DNA of 64,000 nt from Pseudoalteromonas fuliginea (GCF_000690055.1 NZ_JJNZ01000017.1:96526-160525), one strand, 5' to 3'. Positions 37,039 to 46,050 are shown, numbered from the stretch's first letter. The notes: generated from the sequence alone by a model not told the origin. Made by a program: numbers and translations.

Positions 37039-37080
37039 GCCATCAGTTGTGACTGATGAGGCGGAGCCGTGGGTTAACCC
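37039..37080 (+). promoter_or_regulatory. Leader element of the sheath gene: hairpin plus ops-like motif, copy 2
   Basis: GACTGATGAGGCGGAGCC (37051-37068) matches the leader of the NusG-like gene in 15 of 18 positions. CATCAGT (37041-37047) pairs with ACTGATG (37052-37058), so GGCGGAGC sits at the foot of a hairpin, and a GGGTTAACCC palindrome follows at 37071-37080. It lies about 165 bp ahead of the sheath start codon, suited to a recruitment site for a NusG paralogue. Confidence 0.4.
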
Positions 37081-37232
37081 ATAAAGTCTTTTGAGTACTA
37101 AGTAGGATCCGCCAGACGTTTATCCATTTTATTTGGTGGGTAGGCATTGATAAAAGGCTTGCTTGGTGCTCAATCCCTAATTCTTGCCATTTCGGCGTTT
37201 AAGAATGCGTTCTATTAACTAAAGGAAATACT

Positions 37233-38672
37233 ATGTCTCAATATAAAACCCCTGACGTCTACGTTAGAGAAAAATCAATTCTACCGCCGTCAGTCGCAGA
37301 GGTGGCAACGGCAATTCCAGCATTTATTGGTCATACCACTCAACTTAATGAAGCCGGTGATGCTGCCAACTTTTTAAACATGCCTGTGCGTATTACTAGC
37401 ATGGTGCAGTTTGAAGCAAACTTTGGTGGCCCATACAAAGAGAGCTTTACGCTAATGCCTAGCTCTAAAGGTTATGATATTACCAATGTAGCGGCTGTTG
37501 CTGATGATCTTGCAAAACTAGAAGGTGCTAAGTTCTTTCTTCATCAAGCAGTTAGTCACTTTTTTGCTAATGGTGGTGGGGCGTGTTATGTCGTTTCTAT
37601 TGGTATGGCAGGTACACTTGCGTCAAAAGAGTCTTATAGCGCTGGCATTGACCTTTTAAATAAGGTTGATGAAGTAACACTTATTTCATCTCCAGAAGCA
37701 ATTGGTTTAGACGAAGTTGGCCACTACGAGGTGCAAAATAAGGCGCTTAAACATGCAGAAAAACGCATGGACCGTTTTGCATTAGTTGATGTGCAAATGC
37801 AAGAAACGCCTGCTGGGACTACTGCAATTGTTCATGACTCTGAACGTTTGCGCGCCAAAGTAACGCAGGGTTTAAAATATGGTGCATCTTACTACCCATA
37901 TTTAAAGACGACTATCGCACGCAGTTACGATGAAGCAAACGTGACTGTTAAGGTGGTAGAAGATGAAACAGCAGACCCTATAACTTACAAAGATGTGATG
38001 CTATCTGTACTAGGTAATGATGACAGTACAAATACAGATTATAACGCGCAAATTTATAATCAAGCTAAGGCGGCGTTAGCAAAAAGTTATCTCGTATTGC
38101 CTCCGTCACCTGCCGTTGCGGGTATTATCGCTAAAACCGACAAAGAACGCGGAGTATGGAAAGCACCTGCTAACGTAGCTTTATCGCAAGTGCTTGCGCC
38201 AACGCTTGCTATTGATAGCACTGAGCAAGAGAGCCTTAACGTTGATGCCATTTCTGGTAAATCAATCAACGCGATTCGTACCTTTGTTGGTAAAGGGACT
38301 TTGGTTTGGGGTGCACGTACTCTTGCTGGTAATGACAATGAGTGGCGCTATGTATCGGTTCGCCGTTTATTTAACTTAGTGGAAGAGTCAATTCAAAAAG
38401 CCACACAGTTTGCGGTGTTTGAGCCAAACACGCCTTTCACTTGGTTAAAGCTCAAAACCATGATTGAAAGTTACCTTGAGAATTTATGGCGTCAAGGTGC
38501 TTTCTTTGGTGAGACCCCAGATCAAGCCTTCTTTGTAAACGTAGGCCTTGGCCAAACCATGACCGAAGACGACATCAATAATGGTGTAATGAATATAGAA
38601 ATTGGTTTAGCTGCGGTACGCCCTGCTGAGTTTATTGTATTAACCTTCTCACATAAGAGCTTAGAAGGCTAA
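37233..38672 (+). CDS. Contractile tail sheath protein
   Basis: A 479-residue sheath. The start SQYKTPDVYVREKSILPPSV is the phage/eCIS sheath N-terminus that links neighbouring subunits, and the C-terminal third carries the sheath fold landmarks NAIRTFVGKGTLVWGARTL, YVSVRRLFNLVEESIQKA and the closing EFIVLTFSHKSLEG. It polymerises round the tube and contracts to drive it out. Only one sheath gene is present, unlike the three of PVC/Afp loci. A good Shine-Dalgarno (aaagga) precedes the start. Confidence 0.95.
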   Translation: MSQYKTPDVYVREKSILPPSVAEVATAIPAFIGHTTQLNEAGDAANFLNMPVRITSMVQFEANFGGPYKESFTLMPSSKGYDITNVAAVADDLAKLEGAKFFLHQAVSHFFANGGGACYVVSIGMAGTLASKESYSAGIDLLNKVDEVTLISSPEAIGLDEVGHYEVQNKALKHAEKRMDRFALVDVQMQETPAGTTAIVHDSERLRAKVTQGLKYGASYYPYLKTTIARSYDEANVTVKVVEDETADPITYKDVMLSVLGNDDSTNTDYNAQIYNQAKAALAKSYLVLPPSPAVAGIIAKTDKERGVWKAPANVALSQVLAPTLAIDSTEQESLNVDAISGKSINAIRTFVGKGTLVWGARTLAGNDNEWRYVSVRRLFNLVEESIQKATQFAVFEPNTPFTWLKLKTMIESYLENLWRQGAFFGETPDQAFFVNVGLGQTMTEDDINNGVMNIEIGLAAVRPAEFIVLTFSHKSLEG

Positions 38673-38676
38673 CGAA

Positions 38677-38696
38677 CCCGACCAAGGTTGGTTGGG
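38677..38696 (+). terminator. Hairpin between sheath and tube genes
   Basis: CCCGACC (38677-38683) pairs with GGTTGGG (38690-38696) over AAGGTT, with one G-T pair. There is no clean T run, so it may be a pause or mRNA-stabilising hairpin rather than a full terminator. Confidence 0.5.
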
Positions 38697-38805
38697 GGTC
38701 ATATTTATACGTTTTATGTTTTCTCAATCAGCCTTTTTAATTTACTTATTTACCTAAGTTTTATTGTAACTTGGGCACTAAAATTATTATTTTTTGGAGT
38801 TTTTT

Positions 38806-39252
38806 ATGGCTACTACAGCAGCAGACATTGCAGCAGAATACCCGATCCCGGTATATCGATTTGTCGTTAGTTTTGGTGAGGAGAGCATTCCGTTTTCTGA
38901 AGTGTCGGGCTTAGACATTGGTGTTGAAACCATTACTTACAAAGATGGTTACGGCAAAAAGCACATGCCTGGGCAATCAACCGATGTGAATATCACACTT
39001 AAACGAGGTTTAGTGCGTCAAAAGAGTCAGTTTTATGATTGGATTTCATCAATTAGCTTAAATTTGGTTGATAAAAAAGACATTACTATTTCACTCACTA
39101 ACGAAGACCGTTCACAGCCATTGGTTACTTGGAAGGTGATTAATGCTTTTCCTAAAAAGCTTACAGCGCCAAGTATTAATGGTGGCTCAAACGAAGCCAG
39201 TGTGGAGTCGTTAGAAATGATGGCCGATGATATTAAGATCGAATTCCATTAA
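38806..39252 (+). CDS. Tail tube protein 1 (gp19-like)
   Basis: The ATG at 38806 follows ttttggag and gives MATTAADIAAEYPIPVYRFV, 148 residues; an upstream in-frame start at 38794 is unlikely. The T4 gp19-like pattern is complete: FVVSFGEESIPFSEVSGLDI, TLKRGLVRQKSQFYDWI and WKVINAFPKKLTAPSING, with a C-terminal SVESLEMMADDIKIEF. It forms the inner tube driven through the target envelope. An intrinsic terminator follows 18 bp after its stop. Confidence 0.94.
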   Translation: MATTAADIAAEYPIPVYRFVVSFGEESIPFSEVSGLDIGVETITYKDGYGKKHMPGQSTDVNITLKRGLVRQKSQFYDWISSISLNLVDKKDITISLTNEDRSQPLVTWKVINAFPKKLTAPSINGGSNEASVESLEMMADDIKIEFH

Positions 39253-39270
39253 TTTTATTCTCCTTGTCTT

Positions 39271-39291
39271 GGGCACGTTAGTGCCCTTTTT
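39271..39291 (+). terminator. Intrinsic terminator inside the eCIS operon, between the two tube genes
   Basis: GGGCAC (39271-39276), loop gtta, GTGCCC (39281-39286), then TTTTT: a textbook rho-independent terminator on the coding strand. It sits 18 bp after the first tube gene and 10 bp before the second tube's start codon. Genes from the second tube to the baseplate would depend on read-through. Confidence 0.88.
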
Positions 39292-39301
39292 GGACATTAC
39301 T

Positions 39302-39757
39302 ATGATTCAAGAACTAACAACACCTATGGTGGGATACCGCTTTGCTGCGCTAATTACATCAGCGGCTATACCGAATCCGATAGATATTTTTTTTAAGGAA
39401 ATCAGTGGCCTAAAAGTTAATCGCAACATTGAGTATGACGGTAATCGAGCAACGGTAGGCAGTAATAAACAATCGCGCACCTTAACTTTGAAACGTGGTG
39501 TACTGCGCACTGGTAGCACCTTGGAATTAACAAACTTTATTAGTTTACCGCAGTGGAATCAGTTTGCGGTTCGCAACGATATTTTGATCACTTTACTTAG
39601 CGATAACAACCTACCCACAAAAGCATGGCTAGTCACTCGCGCATTTATGGAAAGTTGGGAGTGGGACAGTCTAGATGCAACGCGTAACGATGTACTCATT
39701 GAGTCTATTACGTTTAGCTATCAAAACTTGGTGACAGTGCCAATTCCTTTTACTTAA
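39302..39757 (+). CDS. Tail tube protein 2 (gp19-like)
   Basis: The start is the ATG at 39302 (MIQELTTPMVGYRFAALITS), giving 151 residues; the frame is open upstream to 39227 through the terminator but that part is not coding-like. It shares with tube 1 the pattern xYRFAALI, FKEISGLKV, RTLTLKRGVLRTGSTLELTN and AFMESWEWDSLDA. In Afp/PVC systems the second tube-like protein forms the first ring that adapts the tube to the hub. Lower output behind the terminator fits a part needed in few copies. Confidence 0.92.
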   Translation: MIQELTTPMVGYRFAALITSAAIPNPIDIFFKEISGLKVNRNIEYDGNRATVGSNKQSRTLTLKRGVLRTGSTLELTNFISLPQWNQFAVRNDILITLLSDNNLPTKAWLVTRAFMESWEWDSLDATRNDVLIESITFSYQNLVTVPIPFT

Positions 39758-39781
39758 CACATTAAAGACAAGGTGATGCTA

Positions 39782-39985
39782 ATGGAAATTCAATGTGATG
39801 CGATTCATGTTAAAGCTCGTTTATCTGGACAAAGTGAACCTGATGGCGATAGGCCGCAATCACAAAGTACTAGCACAGGCGAAAATACTGGGACTATTAA
39901 TAACCAAGTTGAACAAATCGAAAAATCTTTAAAACGCTACATAGACAAGCAGTTTCAGCAATTTACTAAACAAAAAAGGCCATAA
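39782..39985 (+). CDS. Small DUF5908-like protein
   Basis: From the ATG at 39782 this is 67 residues: MEIQCDAIHVKARLSGQS, then a Ser/Gln/Thr-rich middle and a helical end QVEQIEKSLKRYIDKQF. The hydrophobic-strand start and position between tube and hub match the Pvc6/DUF5908 slot. Assignment rests mainly on position and size. In-frame starts at 39773 and 39776 also exist. Confidence 0.65.
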   Translation: MEIQCDAIHVKARLSGQSEPDGDRPQSQSTSTGENTGTINNQVEQIEKSLKRYIDKQFQQFTKQKRP

Positions 39986-39987
39986 AA

Positions 39988-40722
39988 ATGATAGGTATTG
40001 GCGCAAATGCGGCTGGGTCACCGCTATGTAAAGTGACCTTTTATAGTAAAATAGAGCGTGGCTCTGGTAACCAGCTGGCTGAGATGACACTTGCGTATGA
40101 TGCAAAATCGTTGCAAACCAGCTATTCCAACAGTATTCAAAAATCACAAACGATAGGCGCCGAAAGCGGCGCAAGCCAATATCAAAAGTCTTCGCCTTCA
40201 AAGCTATCGGTGACCTTTTTGCTAGATGACACCATTATTGATTTACCCACCGAATTACTAGCAAAGTTGCAAGGGAACATAGAAACAGAAAAAAACATCC
40301 AAACTTTGTTGAAGTATGGCACCGCAGTTCAGAGTGAAACACACGAACCCACTTATGTGACAGTCCAACCATTGAATATGGTACTTAATCATGGCCCAAG
40401 TGGGACATTTGATGGCATGTTATGCACCACTAAAGTGGAAACTGAACTGGTAGATAACAAAGGACGCCGTTTAAAAGCCAAAGTTCATTGTTGTGTGGTG
40501 GAGTGTTTATCTGAAAAAGAAATGAAACTTAAATCAGGTAAAAGTTCTCCCGACTTAACTCATGTTATCCAACATAAGGCGGGCAGTTCGGTGCTTGTGC
40601 AAAGTGCAAAAATATACGGCAACCAACAGTTTGTACATCAGGTGGCGATGGTTAATCGTCTACCTTCTATTCGTAGCGCTGAGGTGGGTACGCAAATCAT
40701 TTATCCGCCGTTGGAGCGTTAG
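39988..40722 (+). CDS. eCIS tube-hub connector (CIS_tube/Pvc7-like)
   Basis: A 244-residue protein beginning with the CIS-tube pattern SPLCKVTFYSKIERGSGNQL and KLSVTFLLDDTIIDLP, followed by GPSGTFDGMLCTTKVETEL and the end IRSAEVGTQIIYPPLER. Afp7/Pvc7 members join the spike hub to the tube and often end in a LysM-like part; the C-terminal ~60 residues could be such a module. It begins 2 bp after DUF5908 and ends 1 bp before the VgrG-like gene. Confidence 0.88.
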   Translation: MIGIGANAAGSPLCKVTFYSKIERGSGNQLAEMTLAYDAKSLQTSYSNSIQKSQTIGAESGASQYQKSSPSKLSVTFLLDDTIIDLPTELLAKLQGNIETEKNIQTLLKYGTAVQSETHEPTYVTVQPLNMVLNHGPSGTFDGMLCTTKVETELVDNKGRRLKAKVHCCVVECLSEKEMKLKSGKSSPDLTHVIQHKAGSSVLVQSAKIYGNQQFVHQVAMVNRLPSIRSAEVGTQIIYPPLER

Positions 40723-40723
40723 T

Positions 40724-42346
40724 ATGGATTTGCGATATACCATTGCCGTAGAGGGCAACAAAATCAGTGATAAATTTGCCTTGCGAGAAGCAACTGTAAA
40801 AAACGGCGTTAATCAAATTGCGCATCTGAGTTTAGTAATTGACGACGGTGATATGGCCAAAGAAACCTTTGCTAAAACTGATGAAGGGCTATTCACTATG
40901 GGTAAAGCGATAGAGCTAAAAGCCGGCTTTGGTGATGGCGAACAAAGTGTACTATTTAGCGGTGTTATTACTGCTCAAGGTATAGGCTTTGAACGGCAAC
41001 CATTTATGCATATTGAAGCTCGAGCCGATACAATTAAGCTGTGTCAAAGTGCCATGAGTAAACTCTATGATGAAAAAGCCAAAGACGGCGATATTCTCAG
41101 TGATTTACTCACTACATACGGTGCAACGCCTGGCACTATAGCGGCCAGTAAAATTGAACATCACCAATTTTTAGTGGTGGATGAACAGCCATGGGCGGTG
41201 TTTATGCGCCGAGTGCTGTGCAATGGTTTTGCATTTTTTAACGATGGCAAAAATCACGTTGTTGATTTGGCAAAACACACTCCCACTGCGCATGAATTTA
41301 ACGTGGCAATGGATGGCTGTGTTGATTTCGCTTTGCACTGTGATGTGAGTTCGCATCTTAAAAAACTGCAATACAGTAGTTGGGATATAAAAGAACAAAA
41401 ACTCTACGACAATGCTGATCCAGTCATGCCGGCTGCTAAGTTTAAAACTCACAGTGATGCAGATACGGCGATGGCTTTACCTGATACTTTACGCCTATCA
41501 CAAGCACCTATTGAAAAATTAGAGTTGGCGGCTAAAGCCGGTGCTGAGCAATATTATCGATTACTCGATATGTACCAAGGGCATGTACGTATAGATATGT
41601 CTGCGCAAAAAGCGCTTACTAAAGTCAAGCATTTAGATGCACTGACACTCTCTGGAGTGGGAAAGGAATATAGTGGTGATTATGTGGTGGGTGAAATTCA
41701 TCACCATTTGTCGAGTGATGGCTGGTTTAGTGAATTCATACTGGGTGTTCCTTTAACGCTAAGTATTTGGTCAGACTATGCTAAACCAAGTTATACCCCA
41801 ATATTGATAGGGAAAGTAGCTGCATTTAAAGCCGATGCACAAGCATTACACCGTATCCCAGTTTTATTACCCAGTGCCAGTGGTGAAAAACCACTTTGGG
41901 CACGGTTAGCCAGTCCTTTCTCAGGAGCTGAAGAGGGGTTGTTTCTGCCCCCAGACATAGATACAGAAGTAATGGTTGGATTTATTGGGGGCGATAGTCG
42001 TTACCCTGTGATTTTAGGTGCATGTCATAACCCCAAAGCAAAGCCACCATTTGAATATGATGATAAAAATGAGCAGCGCGGATTGTTTTTTAAAGAGCAA
42101 GCATTAGCGTTGCAATTCACCTTAAAAGAGCCGCTACTTACACTACAAAGTAGCGCCGATCACACCATCACTTTTGACGCTAAAGAAGGCTTAAAACTAA
42201 CCCAAAAAGATATGACGTCTTTGGTTGCAGGGGAGTCATTAATGATTGAAAGCAAAGATAAGTCTACCTTAGAGGTGGCAAAAGCCATTAATTTTAAAAC
42301 TTCAGATAGCATCACACTAGAAGGCAAAGGTGTGGATGTAAAATAA
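40724..42346 (+). CDS. VgrG-like spike/hub protein (Pvc8-like)
   Basis: The ATG at 40724, one base after the previous stop, gives MDLRYTIAVEGNKISDKFAL and 540 residues; the longer open frame to 40562 overlaps the upstream gene and is not used. Residues 1-350 match the gp27/gpD-like hub (GDGEQSVLFSGVITAQGIGF, QPWAVFMRRVLCNGFAFF). Residues about 360-450 are the gp5 OB fold (LLPSASGEKPLWARLASPFS, PPDIDTEVMVGFIGGDSRYP, VILGACHNP). The end is a short beta-helical needle rich in alternating hydrophobics. A trimer of this forms the puncturing spike. Confidence 0.93.
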   Translation: MDLRYTIAVEGNKISDKFALREATVKNGVNQIAHLSLVIDDGDMAKETFAKTDEGLFTMGKAIELKAGFGDGEQSVLFSGVITAQGIGFERQPFMHIEARADTIKLCQSAMSKLYDEKAKDGDILSDLLTTYGATPGTIAASKIEHHQFLVVDEQPWAVFMRRVLCNGFAFFNDGKNHVVDLAKHTPTAHEFNVAMDGCVDFALHCDVSSHLKKLQYSSWDIKEQKLYDNADPVMPAAKFKTHSDADTAMALPDTLRLSQAPIEKLELAAKAGAEQYYRLLDMYQGHVRIDMSAQKALTKVKHLDALTLSGVGKEYSGDYVVGEIHHHLSSDGWFSEFILGVPLTLSIWSDYAKPSYTPILIGKVAAFKADAQALHRIPVLLPSASGEKPLWARLASPFSGAEEGLFLPPDIDTEVMVGFIGGDSRYPVILGACHNPKAKPPFEYDDKNEQRGLFFKEQALALQFTLKEPLLTLQSSADHTITFDAKEGLKLTQKDMTSLVAGESLMIESKDKSTLEVAKAINFKTSDSITLEGKGVDVK

Positions 42347-42374
42347 CCTCAAATTAAGGCTAAAAGGAGCAGCA

Positions 42375-42779
42375 ATGTTAAATCAAGCTTTTCTAGGAAC
42401 TGGCTGGAGCTTTCCCGTGCAGTTTAGCAACCCCGCCACAGGGCCTGGTATGGATAGCGGTGAAACCTTACTTAAACAAGCGATTCATTTGACTTTAAAT
42501 ACCTTAGTCGGAGAGCGGCCTTTGTCGCCCAATATGGGTTCTGGTCTTTCGAGTTATTCATTTGCTGATGCGAATGAACAGAGTTTATCGCAACTAAGAC
42601 AAGAAATTGCCACCGTGTTACTTAATCATGAACCTCGTATTACTCTGCAAACCATCGAATTTGATAGCAGCGAATTGTACGACGGCGTGCTGTTAATTCA
42701 GCTTAACTACGTGATACGGCAAACCAACAGCCGTAGCAACATGGTGTTTCCATTCTACTTGACTGAGCAGTCAGTTTAG
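42375..42779 (+). CDS. Baseplate wedge protein, gp25-like
   Basis: A 134-residue GPW/gp25 protein: GTGWSFPVQFSNPATGPGMD near the start, LLKQAIHLTLNTLVGERPLS with the family-defining GERPLSPNMGSGL, then LNHEPRITL and VLLIQLNYVIRQTNSR. gp25 joins sheath to baseplate and starts sheath assembly (Afp9/Pvc9). The 88-bp gap that follows contains no gene, whereas PVC-type loci carry a PAAR-like gene here. Confidence 0.93.
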   Translation: MLNQAFLGTGWSFPVQFSNPATGPGMDSGETLLKQAIHLTLNTLVGERPLSPNMGSGLSSYSFADANEQSLSQLRQEIATVLLNHEPRITLQTIEFDSSELYDGVLLIQLNYVIRQTNSRSNMVFPFYLTEQSV

Positions 42780-42867
42780 CCACTATCAAAGTACGTTCTG
42801 TCATCTTTGTGAGCACGCTTTATTTTATTGCATTTTAATTAAATCTATTACTTATCAAGGTACTATC

Positions 42868-45800
42868 ATGACTTTGAAGTCTAACAACAACCTCACCGTT
42901 GCGACGCTTAATACAGTTAACCCAAGTGAAGTGGGACGAAGTCAACTAGGGCGGCATATTAAAGCGTTATCTCGTTCTTTTTTTGACATAGAGCCGCGTA
43001 CTGTAGACGCTTGGTTGAAGTACTTATCTGTGCTGGCCAAACAAGTAAACTATATCGATGAGCGTGTATTATCAGCTAATGGCACATGGGAAAACCTACT
43101 ACCCGAGCCAGAAAAGCTTGCGGGTCTTGCGCAGCTACTTGAACATGGTAACGCGGATGAACATATTAAACAGTTAGCCAGTCGTCCTGATATGGCGTTA
43201 TTACTCACCTTTATAGATTTATTACAACACAGTAATGCTCAGTTTAATCAATTTGTAGCGCGGCATTTAGATCATTTTTATGGCGAAGTGTTGCGCTTTG
43301 AGCCGTTATCAGAAAGCGCAGACAGTGCGCATTTAGTAATGTCGTTGAATAATGTTGATATGCTGACTTTACCTGCGGGAACACAATTTGATGGTGGTAA
43401 AGATGCAGAGGGAGCCCCTCTTATTTACAGTACTGATGAAGTAGTGACTATTAGCAAAGCGCAAGTGGATTATGTTGCTACTGTTAATAAAATCAAGTCT
43501 TCAGACCGAATCAGTTTAAATCAGCAAGTATTACTTGATAATGAGCAGAGTATATTACTTGAGCAAAGCGAGCCTACTTTTGGGCAAAAGCTAGCTGAAC
43601 AAGTGTCATCAAGTGTTGAGGTTGGCTTTAAAATTGCCTCACAAGATTTATTTTTAAGTGGCGGTGAACGTATCGTCAGCTTAGGTTTTGGAGAACAAGC
43701 ACTGTTACAAAATTGGTTAACTTGGTTTGACTTCTATATTTCAACCAGTGAAGGGATAAAAGAAATCGATGCAGCTCAATTGAGCGTTGTTGAACAGCAT
43801 CTGCAATTAACATTCAATAGTTTGTTTCCTGCCATAACACCATTAGAAGATACGCCTATTGGCGAAGATAAAGCCCTGCCTTTTATTGCTTTGGTACTTA
43901 AAAATGATTATTACTATCTGCTCTATAGTGATGATTCGAGTGTATTTACGCGCTTTAATAGTTTCACAATCTCACAAATGAGTTTAACTACACAAGTGAG
44001 CGGTCTAGGTGGCGTGGTTGCGAATAATGGCGAGATAGATTTAGATACCTCAAAGCCATTTGAGCCGTTTGGTCTGACGCCAAGGTTGGCGTCTAAAGTT
44101 CATTTTACTCACCCCGAACTGGTTATCAAAAATATCACTCATGCTAATGTCGAGTTTGCATGGTTAGATAGACCCGATAATTTTGATAATTATTATCGTG
44201 CCTACAGTTATTATTACAGTGCACAGCATAGTCTAGATGAACGCTATTTTGATAGCAGCGCCTCATGTGGTATTGATCAACCTTGTGAAGGCATTGAATT
44301 GTTGGTGGAAACACTGTTTTCAAGTGATTGCCACTGCTTAACTTGGCCACACACTGTGGTGAATATTTCTCGCTCAGATGCGAGAAGTGATGCGCAAACG
44401 CATCTTGAGTTGTTTTATAATGAAGATTCGGGCGCGTTGCCTGAAGTAAAAAATAATATCGCTATTAACACACTAACCTTTGTGTATAACGATAATAATG
44501 CATTGCGTGACTATCAGTTATTACCTCTTGATGAGCCAACAGCTAGTAAATGGCCTAAGTATTATACCTTAGAGTTATCAGAGCAAGATTTTGCCCACAA
44601 AGATTATACCAAAGTGATTGAGCTATTTGCTTATAAGAATGCTAATTCAAATAACCCTGTATTAGTGAATGCACCTTACACCCCAACTCTTGATAGCTTA
44701 ACTTTACACTATGAGAGTGAAAGTATTACTTCATCAGCGCTGACAGTGGGTAATCCTATTTTTTTAGAGCATATAACTCCTGTAGGGCGACCAATTGAGC
44801 AATTAAACAAGCAAAGCCTATTGTCTTTACTGCCCAGAATAGAAAAATTTGGTTATTTGTATATAGCGCTTAGCCAAGTCAATACGCCAGGGCAAGTGCG
44901 TATGTACTATCAGGTTGACCCCGTTGATGGTTATAACATGGGTGATAACCCGTTATTTGTATGGGAGTACTTTAACGCAGGTACTTGGCATCGTTTCAAG
45001 CGTGAAGAATCACAAGGTCAAGCGGGTGAGGGACGCATCCTCAGAGACAGCACTTATGATCTACTCGATTCGGGGTTAGTGGTATTTTATTTACCTGAAC
45101 TGACACAAGACGGTTCATTTAATCACGATGGTAAGCTTTGGCTACGCGCCACGGTAGATCATAGTCAAACTGAAGTGCCGAGTAGCTTCGTTAATGCTTT
45201 TCCTATTTACTCCAAACTCAAAGGGGTGTTTGCGCAAGGTATGAAGGTGACTCTAACCAGCCAAGGTAATGACGCCTCTCATTTTGATCAACCATTACCC
45301 AGTGAGTCTATTAGTAAGTTGCTATTACCCAACCCTAACGTTGATAAAGTATTGCAGCCTTTTGCTTCTTTTGATGCCAAAGTAGCAGAAAAAACAGTGC
45401 AATTTGACCGTCGGGTGAGTGAACGATTACATCATCGACAGCGCTTATTAAGCGGGTGGGATTATGAGCACTTCGTTTTACAAACTTTCCCGCAGTTGCA
45501 TTCGGTACGTCCTGTGGTTAATGCATCTGGTTTATCGCTTGTAGTTGTACCGCTTAATTATGATGTTACGGTGTTGCAGCCCAAGGTGCCGCGTTATCTT
45601 AAGCGACAAGTTAGGGAGCAGGTAAATGCGTTGTCTGTACCAAACTTAACAATTGAAATAGATGATCCAAATTATGTTGAAGTACAGCTGGAATTGATCG
45701 TAAAAATTGATCCATTATACGATATTCAAAGCACTGTTATTGACCTGAACGAGATGGTAGTAGATTCACTAACACCATGGAATAAATTAGATAAACCGCT

Positions 45801-46050
45801 TGAGCGTACTATTTATTTAGCATCAATAGCACAAGTGCTAGAAACCCACCCTGCAGTGGATATGATTCAAGTGATCCGTGCCACTAAAAAAGGTCAAACT
45901 GAGAAACAATACAGCGTAATTAGCGCCGATAATGCACATGATATTTTAGTGCCTGCTCGCAATCACAAAATAGCCCTCGCTAATACCTTAGGCGATGTAT
46001 TTGAAGGTATTGGCAAATGGGAAATTGAACTGGATTTTGTTGTTCAATAA
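42868..46050 (+). CDS. Baseplate J-like wedge protein (Pvc11-like)
   Basis: A 1060-residue baseplate component. The C-terminal third carries the J-like pattern FDRRVSERLHHRQRLLSGWD, YEHFVLQTFPQLHSVRPVVN and VPRYLKRQVREQVNALSVPN, followed by EVQLELIVKIDP. The N-terminal part (LGRHIKALSRSFFDIEPRTV) is the wedge arm seen in eCIS J proteins. The length fits Afp11/Pvc11. It builds the baseplate ring with the next gene product. Confidence 0.9.
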   Translation: MTLKSNNNLTVATLNTVNPSEVGRSQLGRHIKALSRSFFDIEPRTVDAWLKYLSVLAKQVNYIDERVLSANGTWENLLPEPEKLAGLAQLLEHGNADEHIKQLASRPDMALLLTFIDLLQHSNAQFNQFVARHLDHFYGEVLRFEPLSESADSAHLVMSLNNVDMLTLPAGTQFDGGKDAEGAPLIYSTDEVVTISKAQVDYVATVNKIKSSDRISLNQQVLLDNEQSILLEQSEPTFGQKLAEQVSSSVEVGFKIASQDLFLSGGERIVSLGFGEQALLQNWLTWFDFYISTSEGIKEIDAAQLSVVEQHLQLTFNSLFPAITPLEDTPIGEDKALPFIALVLKNDYYYLLYSDDSSVFTRFNSFTISQMSLTTQVSGLGGVVANNGEIDLDTSKPFEPFGLTPRLASKVHFTHPELVIKNITHANVEFAWLDRPDNFDNYYRAYSYYYSAQHSLDERYFDSSASCGIDQPCEGIELLVETLFSSDCHCLTWPHTVVNISRSDARSDAQTHLELFYNEDSGALPEVKNNIAINTLTFVYNDNNALRDYQLLPLDEPTASKWPKYYTLELSEQDFAHKDYTKVIELFAYKNANSNNPVLVNAPYTPTLDSLTLHYESESITSSALTVGNPIFLEHITPVGRPIEQLNKQSLLSLLPRIEKFGYLYIALSQVNTPGQVRMYYQVDPVDGYNMGDNPLFVWEYFNAGTWHRFKREESQGQAGEGRILRDSTYDLLDSGLVVFYLPELTQDGSFNHDGKLWLRATVDHSQTEVPSSFVNAFPIYSKLKGVFAQGMKVTLTSQGNDASHFDQPLPSESISKLLLPNPNVDKVLQPFASFDAKVAEKTVQFDRRVSERLHHRQRLLSGWDYEHFVLQTFPQLHSVRPVVNASGLSLVVVPLNYDVTVLQPKVPRYLKRQVREQVNALSVPNLTIEIDDPNYVEVQLELIVKIDPLYDIQSTVIDLNEMVVDSLTPWNKLDKPLERTIYLASIAQVLETHPAVDMIQVIRATKKGQTEKQYSVISADNAHDILVPARNHKIALANTLGDVFEGIGKWEIELDFVVQ

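Noticed and set aside
39227..39301. N-terminal extension of tube protein 2
   Set aside because: It would translate through the intrinsic terminator; the ATG at 39302 gives the conserved tube start.
40562..40723. N-terminal extension of the VgrG-like protein
   Set aside because: It overlaps the hub gene in another frame; the ATG at 40724 gives the normal family start.
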